Source: Psychromonas antarctica (lineage in GTDB: Bacteria > Pseudomonadota > Gammaproteobacteria > Enterobacterales > Psychromonadaceae). From it: DNA of 60,081 nt. The notes beneath the pieces are model-generated. The model did no database searches and was not told where the DNA came from. It was given only the letters and a program-made list of their open reading frames with translations. The position numbers were made by a program, and so were the translations under genes. The stretch covers positions 1 to 60,081 of the forward strand of contig NZ_JAHNZV010000016.1 of NCBI RefSeq assembly GCF_022267535.1. Direction: 5' to 3'. Shown piece by piece: positions 45,078-54,253 of the stretch (its first letter is position 1; each line of letters starts with the position of its first letter).

Positions 45078-45746
45078 ATGTCTAATTCAATATTAATCGT
45101 AGAAGATGAAATAAAACTGGCAAATCTGCTAGCAGATTACTTTAACTTAACTGAGTATAAGCCGTATCAAATCCATCATGGTGATGAAGTCATTGCATGG
45201 GTGAAAGCGAATCAGCCCAAAGCTATTTTATTAGATCTAATGCTGCCCGGTAAAGATGGCATCGAATTGTGCAAAGAAATACGTCAGTTTTCGAATGTGC
45301 CGATACTGATGATCACCGCTAAAGTTGAGGAAATTGATAGACTATTAGGGTTGGAACTAGGTGCTGATGATTATATCTGCAAACCATTTAGTCCAAGAGA
45401 AGTGGTGGCCAGAGTGAAGGCCGTTTTAAGAAGAACGGTGACCATAGAAACAAATATTACGGCGTTTACATTACATGAGTTCCGCTTGAGCGTTAGTTTC
45501 TGTGGGCAAGAAGTCTCGCTAACATCAGTTGAGTTTCAACTATTGAAACCTTTGGCGCATAAACCAGGGCAGATATTTACGCGTGAGCAACTTATGCAAA
45601 GTATGTATTCTGACCATCGTATCGTTAATCATCGAACCATTGATAGCCATATAAAAAAGTTGCGTAGAAAATTGGATGATATAAGCCAAGGAGTGGATCT
45701 GATTCAATCAGTTTATGGCACTGGATATTGTTTAGTTTTACCATAA
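45078..45746 (+). CDS. OmpR-family response regulator, BaeR-like
   Basis: A 222-residue regulator with EDE near the start, the acceptor aspartate in AILLDLMLPGKDG (about residue 53), Lys in YICKPFSPRE and a winged-helix domain ending in YGTGYCL. AGGAAAG precedes the ATG. It is cotranscribed with the kinase, and its likely binding boxes are the TTGCAC pairs before the kinase operon and before the EF-hand gene. Confidence 0.93.
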   Translation: MSNSILIVEDEIKLANLLADYFNLTEYKPYQIHHGDEVIAWVKANQPKAILLDLMLPGKDGIELCKEIRQFSNVPILMITAKVEEIDRLLGLELGADDYICKPFSPREVVARVKAVLRRTVTIETNITAFTLHEFRLSVSFCGQEVSLTSVEFQLLKPLAHKPGQIFTREQLMQSMYSDHRIVNHRTIDSHIKKLRRKLDDISQGVDLIQSVYGTGYCLVLP

Positions 45747-45770
45747 CAAATCTGAGTATTTCCTTATTTC

Positions 45771-45787
45771 TTGCACCTTATTTGCAC
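45771..45787 (+). promoter_or_regulatory. TTGCAC-N5-TTGCAC box, EF-hand gene
   Basis: TTGCAC at 45771-45776 and 45782-45787, identical in half-site and spacing to the box before the kinase operon. A -10-like TATACT is at 45809-45814. The repeat is placed like an activator site for the EF-hand gene. Confidence 0.65.
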
Positions 45788-45833
45788 ATTCTATTGTTAT
45801 TGTGATTTTATACTTGAGCCACAGGGGAAATAA

Positions 45834-46124
45834 ATGAATATAAATAGTAATTTGTTGATTGCCGTAACGATAAGTTTAGCATTTTCGATCCAAGTAAGTG
45901 CCAAAGAAAAGGGGCAACCAAAGGAGGGAAAGTCACCTCGTCCTAGTTTTACAGAAATTGATGCCAATGCTGATGGCACAATTGATTTTGATGAGTTTTC
46001 TTTACAAGAAATCCCTTTTGGTGATTATCAAACCGTTTTTTCGGATATTGATACAGACGGGGATGGTGTTCTTAGTAGTCAAGAATATAACAGTCACAAA
46101 CCACCTCGCCCACCAAAGCCATAA
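45834..46124 (+). CDS. Small secreted EF-hand protein
   Basis: A 96-residue protein with a signal peptide cleaved near VSAKE, so probably periplasmic or secreted. Two EF-hand loops are clear: DANADGTIDFDE and DTDGDGVLSSQE, so calcium binding is expected. The C-terminus is proline-rich, PPRPPKP. AGGGGAAA precedes the ATG. It lies 87 bases after the response regulator with its own TTGCAC box. It could be a calcium-responsive partner of the proline-rich sensor, similar in concept to CpxP with CpxA; that is inference. Confidence 0.82.
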   Translation: MNINSNLLIAVTISLAFSIQVSAKEKGQPKEGKSPRPSFTEIDANADGTIDFDEFSLQEIPFGDYQTVFSDIDTDGDGVLSSQEYNSHKPPRPPKP

Positions 46125-46138
46125 TATAAGGATATTAT

Positions 46139-46621
46139 ATGATTAGTTCTATTAATTCAGCCAGTTCTTCTATGTCAATCTCGATGCCCTCAAAACGCAC
46201 CGAGCAAGTTTTGAATGATGAACAGAAGACATTGATTTCAGATACATTAGCTGATTTTGACCCAGAAAATTTAACAGAATCTGATGCGTTGAGCATCGTT
46301 GAGACATTTTCGGAGGCCGGAATTCAACCTGGTTCTGGGCTTGGCGATGCGATGGAAGCGCTTGGCTTTGATGCTCAAACTCTTGGTGACTTAGTTAATA
46401 ATGACAGTGATGCAAGCAGACCGCCACCACCACCTCCGCCAGCACAAAACGAAGTGGAAATAAGTTCTATGGTAAGTTATTTAGCGGATTTGATGGAAGA
46501 AAGACTTGCATCAACTGATACCTCAACTCTTACCGATCAAGACAAACAAGCTATCTATTCGAGTGTGCTAGAAAAATTTGGATTGGAAGAAGACGATTCT
46601 ATTATTAATACAACGGCATAA
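46139..46621 (+). CDS. Hypothetical protein with polyproline linker, 160 aa
   Basis: A soluble protein without a signal peptide, beginning with a serine-rich segment (MISSINSASSSMSISM). Two acidic helical regions, about 23-85 and 105-155, flank a linker with seven prolines (RPPPPPPPAQ). The first helical region has spaced acidic residues like degenerate EF-hands (ADFDPENLTESDA). AAGGA precedes the ATG, 14 bases after the EF-hand gene stop, so the two are cotranscribed. I recall similar proteins beside EF-hand genes in other marine gammaproteobacteria but know no function. Confidence 0.7.
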   Translation: MISSINSASSSMSISMPSKRTEQVLNDEQKTLISDTLADFDPENLTESDALSIVETFSEAGIQPGSGLGDAMEALGFDAQTLGDLVNNDSDASRPPPPPPPAQNEVEISSMVSYLADLMEERLASTDTSTLTDQDKQAIYSSVLEKFGLEEDDSIINTTA

Positions 46622-47002
46622 TAGTAATCCACTTTTAAGTAAATATTTCACTTACCTCATTGAGAAGCGATCACCTTGGTTACTAGGTTTCGCTTCTTTC
46701 TCACTGCTTCTTATACGGCCTTAACGGATAATCACTTTCTTAGTTATAATGTTATGAACAGCCAGTGGTTTTATTGCTTGTTGCCTAGTTTACTCAACAA
46801 AACGTGTGGAACTTGACCTTCCTTTTCTTTCGTTGTTAATTGTTTTTGAACTTACCAAGAACCAACAAACTCGCTTAACAGTACGTATAATGTGCTGATT
46901 CTTACCTTTTTAATTCAACGTTGCATCGCTTCACGGTTTCCCCTGATACAATGCCAATATCATATACAATATGAATAAGTATGCACCGAAATGAAGGTAA
47001 AA
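46622..47002. other. Intergenic region after the EF-hand operon
   Basis: A 381-base gap that contains the terminator at 46663-46697 and otherwise nothing I can identify. A promoter for the DUF1415 gene probably lies near 46940-46985 (TATACAATATG is visible). Confidence 0.4.
46663..46697 (+). terminator. Probable terminator of the EF-hand operon
   Basis: AGAAGCGA (46663-46670) pairs with TCGCTTCT (46690-46697), and inside it ACCT pairs with AGGT around an 8-base loop. A TTC-rich but not pure T tail follows, so termination is likely but weaker than average. Confidence 0.65.
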
Positions 47003-47554
47003 ATGAACGCTGACAATGAAATTATAACGCAGACTGAAAACTGGGTTAAGCAAGTTATCGTTAAGTACAATATCTGCCCTTTTGCACGTCAAGAGGTTGA
47101 GCGTGGTTCTATTCGTTATACCGTTGTTGAGCAAACAGAGGTCGCTGATGTATTGCTTGAGCTTATTAAAGAATGTCAATATTTAGACCAAAATCAACAC
47201 ACAGAAACAACTTTGTTTATTCTGCCCGATGGGTTTGCTCCGTTTGATGATTTTCTAGATTTAGTGGACTTGGCGAATGATCTGTTATTTGAACAGGGGT
47301 TTGAAGGTGTTTATCAGTTAGCAACGTTTCATCCTGATTACTGTTTTGCTGGCGAGCCACAAAGCGATCCCGCTAATTATACTAATCGTTCACCTTACCC
47401 TTGTTTGCATTTAATAAGAGAAGCCAGTATGGCTCGTGTATTAGATATGCACCCGGATCCGGATGCTATTCCACAACGTAATATTGAATTCTGCCGCAAA
47501 AAAGGGGAGGCATTTTTTGTTAATCTATTAGCGGCTTGTTTAAAGAATGGATAA
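47003..47554 (+). CDS. DUF1415 family protein
   Basis: A 183-residue soluble protein of the DUF1415 family, recognisable by NICPFARQE, FEGVYQLATFHPDYCF and RSPYPCLHLIRE with conserved cysteines and histidine. No biochemical role is established to my knowledge. I prefer ATG 47003, preceded by AAGG, to ATG 46991. The nagK gene follows after 45 bases. Confidence 0.88.
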   Translation: MNADNEIITQTENWVKQVIVKYNICPFARQEVERGSIRYTVVEQTEVADVLLELIKECQYLDQNQHTETTLFILPDGFAPFDDFLDLVDLANDLLFEQGFEGVYQLATFHPDYCFAGEPQSDPANYTNRSPYPCLHLIREASMARVLDMHPDPDAIPQRNIEFCRKKGEAFFVNLLAACLKNG

Positions 47555-47599
47555 TAAGATAAATTGAGCCTGACGATAACATTAGGTTAAGGAATTTTT

Positions 47600-48502
47600 T
47601 TGCTATACGGATTTGATATTGGTGGTACAAAAATCGCTTTTTCGGTATTTGATCAGCAGTTAGTTTGTGTTTTTTCGGAACAGCAACCGACCCCCCATGA
47701 ATACACCGATTTTATGGTGTTGATTAATGACTGGGTTAAACAAGCGGATCTGCGATTTTCTTGTCGGGGAACGGTAGGGATCGGATTCCCAGGGGCCGTA
47801 AATCCATGTGATAGACGTTTGCATTGTGCCAATGTTCCCGCCATTGAAGGGCGGCACTTAGCGGATGATTTGACAATAACCTTAGGACGAGATGTCTCTC
47901 TAGAAAACGACGCTAACTGTTTCTTACTCTCTGAGTGTCATGGCGGAAGTGGTGACGGTTTCGCTACGGTACTGGGGATAACCCTCGGTACGGGAGTTGG
48001 TGCTGCGATTTTTGTTAACGGTGCTATTCACCGTGGATATAATGCGTTTGCAGGGGAAATAGGTCATTGCCCGATACCCGCAACCATGCTTCTAAAATAC
48101 CCGAAATTGCCTCAGTTTAGTTGTGGTTGTGGGCGGAAGATGTGCTTAGAGACCTATATCTCCGGCACCGGGTTAGCTAATTTATATAAACACTATGCAG
48201 GTATGCCGCTGAAATCACCTGATATTTTGGATAAATACCGTGCAGGGGATAAAACTGCAATAAACGTGGTTGATATTTATTTGGATCTGTTTGCAGCCGG
48301 ATTAGGCTGCGTTATATTAGTACTTGATCCCGATGTTATTATTTTAGGAGGCGGTTTATCAAACTTTGAAGCATTAGTGCCGGCATTAACTGCTCGCTTA
48401 CCTGAACATTTATTAAAGGGCATGCGTCTGCCGACTCTTCGATCGGCGACATTCGGTGCTGCTGGTGGTGTGCGTGGCGCTGCTTTATTAAATTATCCAT
48501 AA
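47600..48502 (+). CDS. nagK: N-acetylglucosamine kinase, ROK family
   Basis: NagK phosphorylates N-acetylglucosamine at C6, feeding recycled amino sugar into metabolism. The 300 residues begin YGFDIGGTK (phosphate-binding loop); the sugar site includes NDANCF and EIGH, and the ROK zinc motif is CGCGRKMCLE. GLSNF and RHLADDL also resemble E. coli NagK. The start is TTG 47600, with AAGGAA 6 bases before it, and aligns with the family start. Confidence 0.9.
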   Translation: MLYGFDIGGTKIAFSVFDQQLVCVFSEQQPTPHEYTDFMVLINDWVKQADLRFSCRGTVGIGFPGAVNPCDRRLHCANVPAIEGRHLADDLTITLGRDVSLENDANCFLLSECHGGSGDGFATVLGITLGTGVGAAIFVNGAIHRGYNAFAGEIGHCPIPATMLLKYPKLPQFSCGCGRKMCLETYISGTGLANLYKHYAGMPLKSPDILDKYRAGDKTAINVVDIYLDLFAAGLGCVILVLDPDVIILGGGLSNFEALVPALTARLPEHLLKGMRLPTLRSATFGAAGGVRGAALLNYP

Positions 48503-48662
48503 GCTAAACGGTTACACTCATTTTTCGCAGCGGTTATTGCTACGCTTAAATCCACAAAGTTACCTAAAAAGCATCGACAAAAGAGGCCATTCCTTATAAA
48601 TTGTGGCGATCACTATTTCTCTATTACTTTTTGTATAAAAACCGTTCAAACAAGGATTTACT

Positions 48663-51600
48663 ATGGTTCAGCAAGCCTATTCTCTACTGCGAATTATTAT
48701 TATCGACAGTTTCTGGAAAGGTCAGGTTAATGAACTCGATTTAACTGGGCACACTCAACTTGAAGGCACCAACGGTGCGGGCAAAACTTCTTTAATGCGT
48801 TTGTTACCGCTATTTTATGGCATGCGACCGAGTGATATTGTCAGTAAGGTTGATCAAGCGAGGAATTTTGCCGATTATTATTTGCCACGCGATTCAAGTT
48901 TATTAGTGTATGAATACCAACGTCCCTATGGACAAACTTGTATGGTGCTGGCAAGCAGTGATGGCCGTAGTGTGCAATTTAAATTGATTGATGGATCTTA
49001 TAATAGCAGTTCATTTATTGGTGAAGACAAGCACCCATTAGCAGTCGCGGAGATTGAGCGTATTTATCGCAGTGCAGGCTGTTATTGCTCTAGTTATTTA
49101 GGTGTCGATAAATACCGACAAGTGATCCAAAATTTACGCAGTGGGCGCAAACTGAAAGATGTACGACAATTGCAAAGTCGTTTCGCATTTAGCGATTTGC
49201 CGACGCCGCATATTGATAAAGTAATTAATGGCACTATCGAAAAGAATCTCGATTTCGATGCGGTTAAACGTATGCTGGTGGCGATTTCCAGTGATCATCT
49301 GGCGCGAAATAGCATTGAAGAGAAAGAGCAGATAAGCCTTAATAAAGAGGATATTACTCATTGGTTAGCGGATATTCAGGCGAGCCGCGCCATCCAAAAA
49401 GTAGCTGAAAAAATTTCAATATGGCAGAGTGATTTTAATAATCTTGATAGCTTACTCATTAAATTGCAGCATCTGCATTTTGAAATCATTAATCATCAGC
49501 AAAAATTACAGACATTACAGGAGACACGTAAAGAGAGCAAAGAGGTCACCCGTAAAACATTAGATGAACTCGAAACCGAATTAAAAATCGGTGGCGAATC
49601 TTTACGTAAAGAAATGGCTAATATATTGGCCTTGATGGAGGCGGATCAGAGCCGCATTGATCTGCTTGATCAAGATAAACTGAATTATGATGATAATGAT
49701 GCCGCTAGTTTTCAGCTACAAGCGGATCAGGCGCCACGCATTCAGCAGCAGCTTAATGAAGTAAATGATGTCATTGAAGCCTTTGAAGGCAATATCAATA
49801 AAATTCAGCGCAAATTTGAAAAGTTAATACAAGACTTAACGCTGCAAAAAGTCACTGATGTGGCCGCTAATAGAGAACAATCTGCCTCGATTAAAGAATC
49901 TGCGAATGTGCAACTTAATGTGATCAGTGAATCTTACCAAGCACAGCTTGGACAGTTGAATGAATTATTAAACAGCACCTATTTAAAACTCAGTATGCAG
50001 CAACAAACGCTTGATAATCAGTTAGCTCAGGCCAGTCTAGCGCAACAAAACCCGATCATAGATGCTGAACTATTAATGGCGATTGAAGCCAATCAACATA
50101 ATTTAGCGCAAACCCATGAAACACAGATGCTTATTTTACAAAAAACTAATGAGCAAAATGAACATCTTGCGTTACTTGAAAAACAGCGGGAAAAACTGCT
50201 TGATAAGCATAAACAAGATAACCGTAATTTAGCGCTGCTAAAACAACAGTGTGCGGCGCTGGAATTGCAGCTGCTGCCCGAAGTCGGTTCGCTGCAATAC
50301 TACTTAAGCAATGAGCCGTTAGCTTGCCATTGGAAAGATAATATAGGGCGTTTATTATCTAGCGAACAAATGTCTCGCACTGATTTAGACCCTAGTTGGG
50401 GTGGGCAAAATGATAGTTTCTATGGTTTGCAATTGGATTTACAGCAACTGCAAGATAATGATTTGCAGCTTAATGAAAATGAGTTACGTGAAAAATTAAG
50501 CCATTTAGATAGCAAGAGGTTGATACTAAGCGAGCAAATAGCCGATCTTGATCAGCAACTTATTACTGCTAGCAAACAGATTGCAGCGCAAAAAATCACT
50601 ATTAGTGAAGTTAAGCAAACCCTTAAGCAAAGTGAATTAAAGCTAAGCCAACTTAATGTGCAAAAACAGAACCTTGTTGATAAAAAACAACGTGCGATAA
50701 AAGAGGCAAACCTCGCTGTTGAAATGCAGATTAAAGTCTTAAACAGTGATAAAAAGCAGATAACAAAAAAAATTGCAGCCTTTACAGAATCACAGCAAAC
50801 GCAAAAGTTTGAACTTAACACCTTAATGCTGGATCAACGCATGGTGGTGGAGTCGGATCGTGATAGCCAACTTGATCAACTTGAAGCACAGCTTGCTGCC
50901 ATTGAAGAAAGCGCGACTACGCGTTTACGTGATTATAAAAAACAGAAAAATAGCGCGCTTAGCGATCTCGACCCTGATGGTGAAGTAGATAAACGCAGTC
51001 GTGAGCGTAAAACGCTTGAGCTTGCTTTAGGTGAATGTGCCGTCTGGGCACGCAAGGCGCGAGAATATCAGCAGTTTATGAATGAGCGTTATGTGCATCG
51101 CGATAAACTGGTTGAGCTTAATCAAAACAGAGAAATAAAAAAACGGGGATTAGAAAATAACCTTGAAGATTTACTTGCTGAAAAAGGGCAGTTAATTGCG
51201 GTCAATCAAACGCTACTGAAAAAATTAACCACACAATTACGTGATAGTGATGATCTGTTAATACAGTTAAGTGAAAGCCAACGTTTGTGTGAAATGAGTG
51301 GCATTGCACCATTAACCAGTGAAACCGAACCTCATAATGAAGCGGATTTAGCCGTCAGTTTTTGTTTTGATTGGTTAAAGCAGTTTAAGAACGTTGAAAA
51401 ACGTTTAACGGAGCAACTTAACCGTTTTAATGAATCTTTTAGAAAAAATCATGCCGGCAGCGAACTCTTTGAAAACTGGCTTAAACTGGTGGCTGACAAT
51501 GATAATTATCAAGGTGCGAGAAGCCTTTTTAAATACCGTACCCCGATTGCCGACCTCCTGAGCTCTGCAGAGCAGAAACAAAAAAACACTTATCAGTTGG

Positions 51601-52355
51601 TGACGGTCAATGCCAACATGATTAATGAGTTCTATCAGCATATCGAAAACTTTGGGCGACGCATTAAAATTATTGGTAAGCAGCTTTCAACAAACGTCAC
51701 TGCCTTAGCGCATTTTGAAGCGCTGGCAGATATCAACGTTTATACCGTGATGAAACAGGAAGAGCTTGAATATTGGGGGCCTCTACAGCAATTCTCAAAA
51801 CTATTTGAGCTACATCGTGATGATTTACGTGAAGGGACCGGTGAAATTCCAGATGAACTTATCTATGCGATGCACAAGCTTTCTGCTTATCTGCCTAGTG
51901 ATGGCTTTGTATTGGCGCATAATAATCTCTTTGATATCGAATTCACTATTACCGAGAATGGGCAGTTAAAACACGCAAGAAATGCGCGTCAGTTGAAAAA
52001 AATAAGCTCAACCGGGCTTTCTTATCTGGCCATGTTATCTTTATTTGCGGGTATTTTAGGAATGTTACGGGGGTCTGGTGATACGCCTTCTGTGATTATT
52101 TTACCAGTCGATGAATTAGGTGAATTAGCGGCTGAAAACATTGATCAGTTATTGAAAATGTTTAATGAAAATAATATCTCCATGTTGTCCGCTTCTCCGT
52201 CAACGGATCGCCATATCCTTTCGCTTTACGATCGCCATTACAAATTAAAAGACAATAAAATTTACCATGCGGAAATACCGATATCACGTTTAGATGAGTT
52301 ATTAGCGCAACGTAAACAACAGAGCAGTGCACAGCAAACTGTGGAGGTTGAATAA
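48663..52355 (+). CDS. mksB: SMC-like ATPase, MksB/JetC type
   Basis: A 1230-residue SMC-type protein and the motor of the operon. Walker A EGTNGAGKTS is at 34-43. Long Gln/Leu/Lys-rich coiled coils span about 250-1000. The C-terminal head has an ISSTGLSYLA segment at 1114-1123, where SMC proteins carry the ABC signature, and Walker B VIILPVDE at 1144-1151. It is too divergent for Smc or MukB. With the MksE-, MksF- and Toprim-like proteins downstream it forms an MksBEFG/Wadjet-type condensin, a family known to cut small circular plasmids. The ATG overlaps nothing upstream; the 3' end abuts the next start by one base. Confidence 0.85.
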   Translation: MVQQAYSLLRIIIIDSFWKGQVNELDLTGHTQLEGTNGAGKTSLMRLLPLFYGMRPSDIVSKVDQARNFADYYLPRDSSLLVYEYQRPYGQTCMVLASSDGRSVQFKLIDGSYNSSSFIGEDKHPLAVAEIERIYRSAGCYCSSYLGVDKYRQVIQNLRSGRKLKDVRQLQSRFAFSDLPTPHIDKVINGTIEKNLDFDAVKRMLVAISSDHLARNSIEEKEQISLNKEDITHWLADIQASRAIQKVAEKISIWQSDFNNLDSLLIKLQHLHFEIINHQQKLQTLQETRKESKEVTRKTLDELETELKIGGESLRKEMANILALMEADQSRIDLLDQDKLNYDDNDAASFQLQADQAPRIQQQLNEVNDVIEAFEGNINKIQRKFEKLIQDLTLQKVTDVAANREQSASIKESANVQLNVISESYQAQLGQLNELLNSTYLKLSMQQQTLDNQLAQASLAQQNPIIDAELLMAIEANQHNLAQTHETQMLILQKTNEQNEHLALLEKQREKLLDKHKQDNRNLALLKQQCAALELQLLPEVGSLQYYLSNEPLACHWKDNIGRLLSSEQMSRTDLDPSWGGQNDSFYGLQLDLQQLQDNDLQLNENELREKLSHLDSKRLILSEQIADLDQQLITASKQIAAQKITISEVKQTLKQSELKLSQLNVQKQNLVDKKQRAIKEANLAVEMQIKVLNSDKKQITKKIAAFTESQQTQKFELNTLMLDQRMVVESDRDSQLDQLEAQLAAIEESATTRLRDYKKQKNSALSDLDPDGEVDKRSRERKTLELALGECAVWARKAREYQQFMNERYVHRDKLVELNQNREIKKRGLENNLEDLLAEKGQLIAVNQTLLKKLTTQLRDSDDLLIQLSESQRLCEMSGIAPLTSETEPHNEADLAVSFCFDWLKQFKNVEKRLTEQLNRFNESFRKNHAGSELFENWLKLVADNDNYQGARSLFKYRTPIADLLSSAEQKQKNTYQLVTVNANMINEFYQHIENFGRRIKIIGKQLSTNVTALAHFEALADINVYTVMKQEELEYWGPLQQFSKLFELHRDDLREGTGEIPDELIYAMHKLSAYLPSDGFVLAHNNLFDIEFTITENGQLKHARNARQLKKISSTGLSYLAMLSLFAGILGMLRGSGDTPSVIILPVDELGELAAENIDQLLKMFNENNISMLSASPSTDRHILSLYDRHYKLKDNKIYHAEIPISRLDELLAQRKQQSSAQQTVEVE

Positions 52356-52978
52356 TGTTTAAACAGACTGTACAAAAACTATTAACCGGCGCTATTATCT
52401 GCGAAACGGCGTTTGCTGACGAATATGAATATCTACAAGCCAATGATAATAGTCAACGTGTAAACGATTTTTTAGGGAATTTAGACAGAAATTTAACCTA
52501 CCTTGACAGCGCCGATGCGTTTTACTGTACTTTTCAGCAAGTTGATCAAAGTAATAGTGCGGAATTAAGCGTTTTGTTTAGCGAGGTGCGCAGTAGTTTT
52601 CGTCCATTAGTTGAGTTTTTAGAGCTGTTACTGACGGTCAGTCAAACGGATCTGCCTCTGCATGCAAAATCGGTAGTGAATATTAACGAGTTGTTCGATC
52701 CCTTTGAACATGACCAAACCTTACGTGAGCATTTGCGCCACTTAACCTCTATCAAACCTTTTAAAAGCAATAAATTAGAAACCCGTGAGCAGTTAGTTTT
52801 TGTATTTCAAAAGCTCGAAGAGATGGGCTATTTAGTGCGTAAAAACATCGGTAGTAGCCGTTATTATGGCACCGCACGTTTTGATATTATCTATCTGTTA
52901 ATCGAGTTTCTAAACGATTCTGAACGTGTTGAACTGCCGGAAAATGATCAGCAGCAACAAGAGGAGTTGCTCTTTTAA
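52355..52978 (+). CDS. mksE: MksE/JetB-like condensin subunit
   Basis: A 207-residue protein with winged-helix character: a helical N-terminal half, then LETREQLVFVFQKLEEMGYLV followed by a wing and FDIIYLLIEFL. Kite-type MksE subunits have this size and content. The start shares one base with the SMC stop and the stop overlaps the next ATG, so it is made in ratio with its partners. The assignment rests on size, position and fold impression more than on a conserved motif. Confidence 0.65.
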   Translation: MFKQTVQKLLTGAIICETAFADEYEYLQANDNSQRVNDFLGNLDRNLTYLDSADAFYCTFQQVDQSNSAELSVLFSEVRSSFRPLVEFLELLLTVSQTDLPLHAKSVVNINELFDPFEHDQTLREHLRHLTSIKPFKSNKLETREQLVFVFQKLEEMGYLVRKNIGSSRYYGTARFDIIYLLIEFLNDSERVELPENDQQQQEELLF

Positions 52979-54228
52979 TGGCGGGATATGATGTAGGCGA
53001 TGTTGCTGAATTACTAAAACAGATCGGTAGCAATGGACAGTTGTTAGCAGATGCTTATGTATATGGTTCGATTGCCGGCGATCAGCTCGATGCGGGTAAA
53101 CTTAATTTACTCCAGAAAAAAGGTTTGTTGCGGCCTGATGATGAGCCCGGTGATTACCGTGTAACCGCTGAATTAAAACGTATGCTCAATCGTTTGATGC
53201 GTAAGCAGAGCAGCTATCGGCAACTAACCGATATGGGGAAAGTGATCGATATCTTAGATGATACGGTTAACGATTTTCAGCTATCGGTGCAAAGCAATCA
53301 GCATGAAGATGCTGAATATTACTTGGATCAATTAGACGATCTTCTTTATGAAGCAAAAGACAATCTCAATGTCAGTTTAGATAATATGCATTATGCTATC
53401 TCCAGTCAGTTTGGTTTTGTCAGTACCTTAAGTGCTAAGGTCCGCGAAAACGAAAAAGCGCTAGATTATGCACAAAAACTTTTGACCGAGTTGCAGCAGA
53501 TAGATCCCGAAGCCTGTTATGAGTGGACAAATTGGGCTGCGCCCGTTGATTTCACTCGAAAAATAAGTGGCTTTATCTACTGGTTTAATCAAACGTTGGC
53601 ACGCTTGCGTTTTATTATCGACAATATGCGCCTGAGTTTATTTAGGTTACGCCGTGATGAAAAACAGGCCAGCCTACTGCGTAATATGGCGCGTTATCTG
53701 CGTAAACATCCTGAATTTGAAATTAGCGATGCACTGTTTGAAGATCCCAGCTTAAATGAAAAGTTAAAGTTTGCCGCACCGCTTAAGCTTAAATGTTATG
53801 TAGATATTAAAGACAGTGCGGTAGAAGAGCCGCTGTTCGCATTAGTGCAATCATTGCGTAAGCAAACTAAACCAACCGCTATTAATCCGCGTGAAGTGGG
53901 TACTGTTGAGATTAAGCCTATCGAGCGAGTGGTTGTTGAACCGGATTATTTTGGAGAGCAAACAGAATTATTGTTTGAACTGGCCATTACCACAGGTGAG
54001 TCTATTTCGGCTATCGGTTATTGGCAGAGTGAGTTGCAAAACTGGTCGCAAAGCGCACAAACAATCGAGCCTAAAGCTTGGATTGAACTGGTGTTTAGCA
54101 GTTATTGCAAATTGACACTTGAGCAGCAGGCCGCTTTAGATATCAAAATGGCAGGCATACTTGTCTCTGGTACTTCTGATAATTACAGTTACAGTGATCT
54201 GCGCATTGTTTTAAAAGAAAGCCACTAG
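52978..54228 (+). CDS. mksF: MksF/JetA-like kleisin subunit
   Basis: A 416-residue soluble protein. An N-terminal winged-helix-like region (about 1-75) is followed by long helices with heptad character (about 75-240), a linker near 300 and a C-terminal beta-rich, wHTH-like domain. This suits the kleisin of an MksBEF complex that bridges the two SMC heads. It overlaps the mksE-like stop by one base. It is shorter than the usual JetA. Confidence 0.6.
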   Translation: MAGYDVGDVAELLKQIGSNGQLLADAYVYGSIAGDQLDAGKLNLLQKKGLLRPDDEPGDYRVTAELKRMLNRLMRKQSSYRQLTDMGKVIDILDDTVNDFQLSVQSNQHEDAEYYLDQLDDLLYEAKDNLNVSLDNMHYAISSQFGFVSTLSAKVRENEKALDYAQKLLTELQQIDPEACYEWTNWAAPVDFTRKISGFIYWFNQTLARLRFIIDNMRLSLFRLRRDEKQASLLRNMARYLRKHPEFEISDALFEDPSLNEKLKFAAPLKLKCYVDIKDSAVEEPLFALVQSLRKQTKPTAINPREVGTVEIKPIERVVVEPDYFGEQTELLFELAITTGESISAIGYWQSELQNWSQSAQTIEPKAWIELVFSSYCKLTLEQQAALDIKMAGILVSGTSDNYSYSDLRIVLKESH

Positions 54229-54253
54229 CAAAAGAAAATTTGCACAGGTAAGC

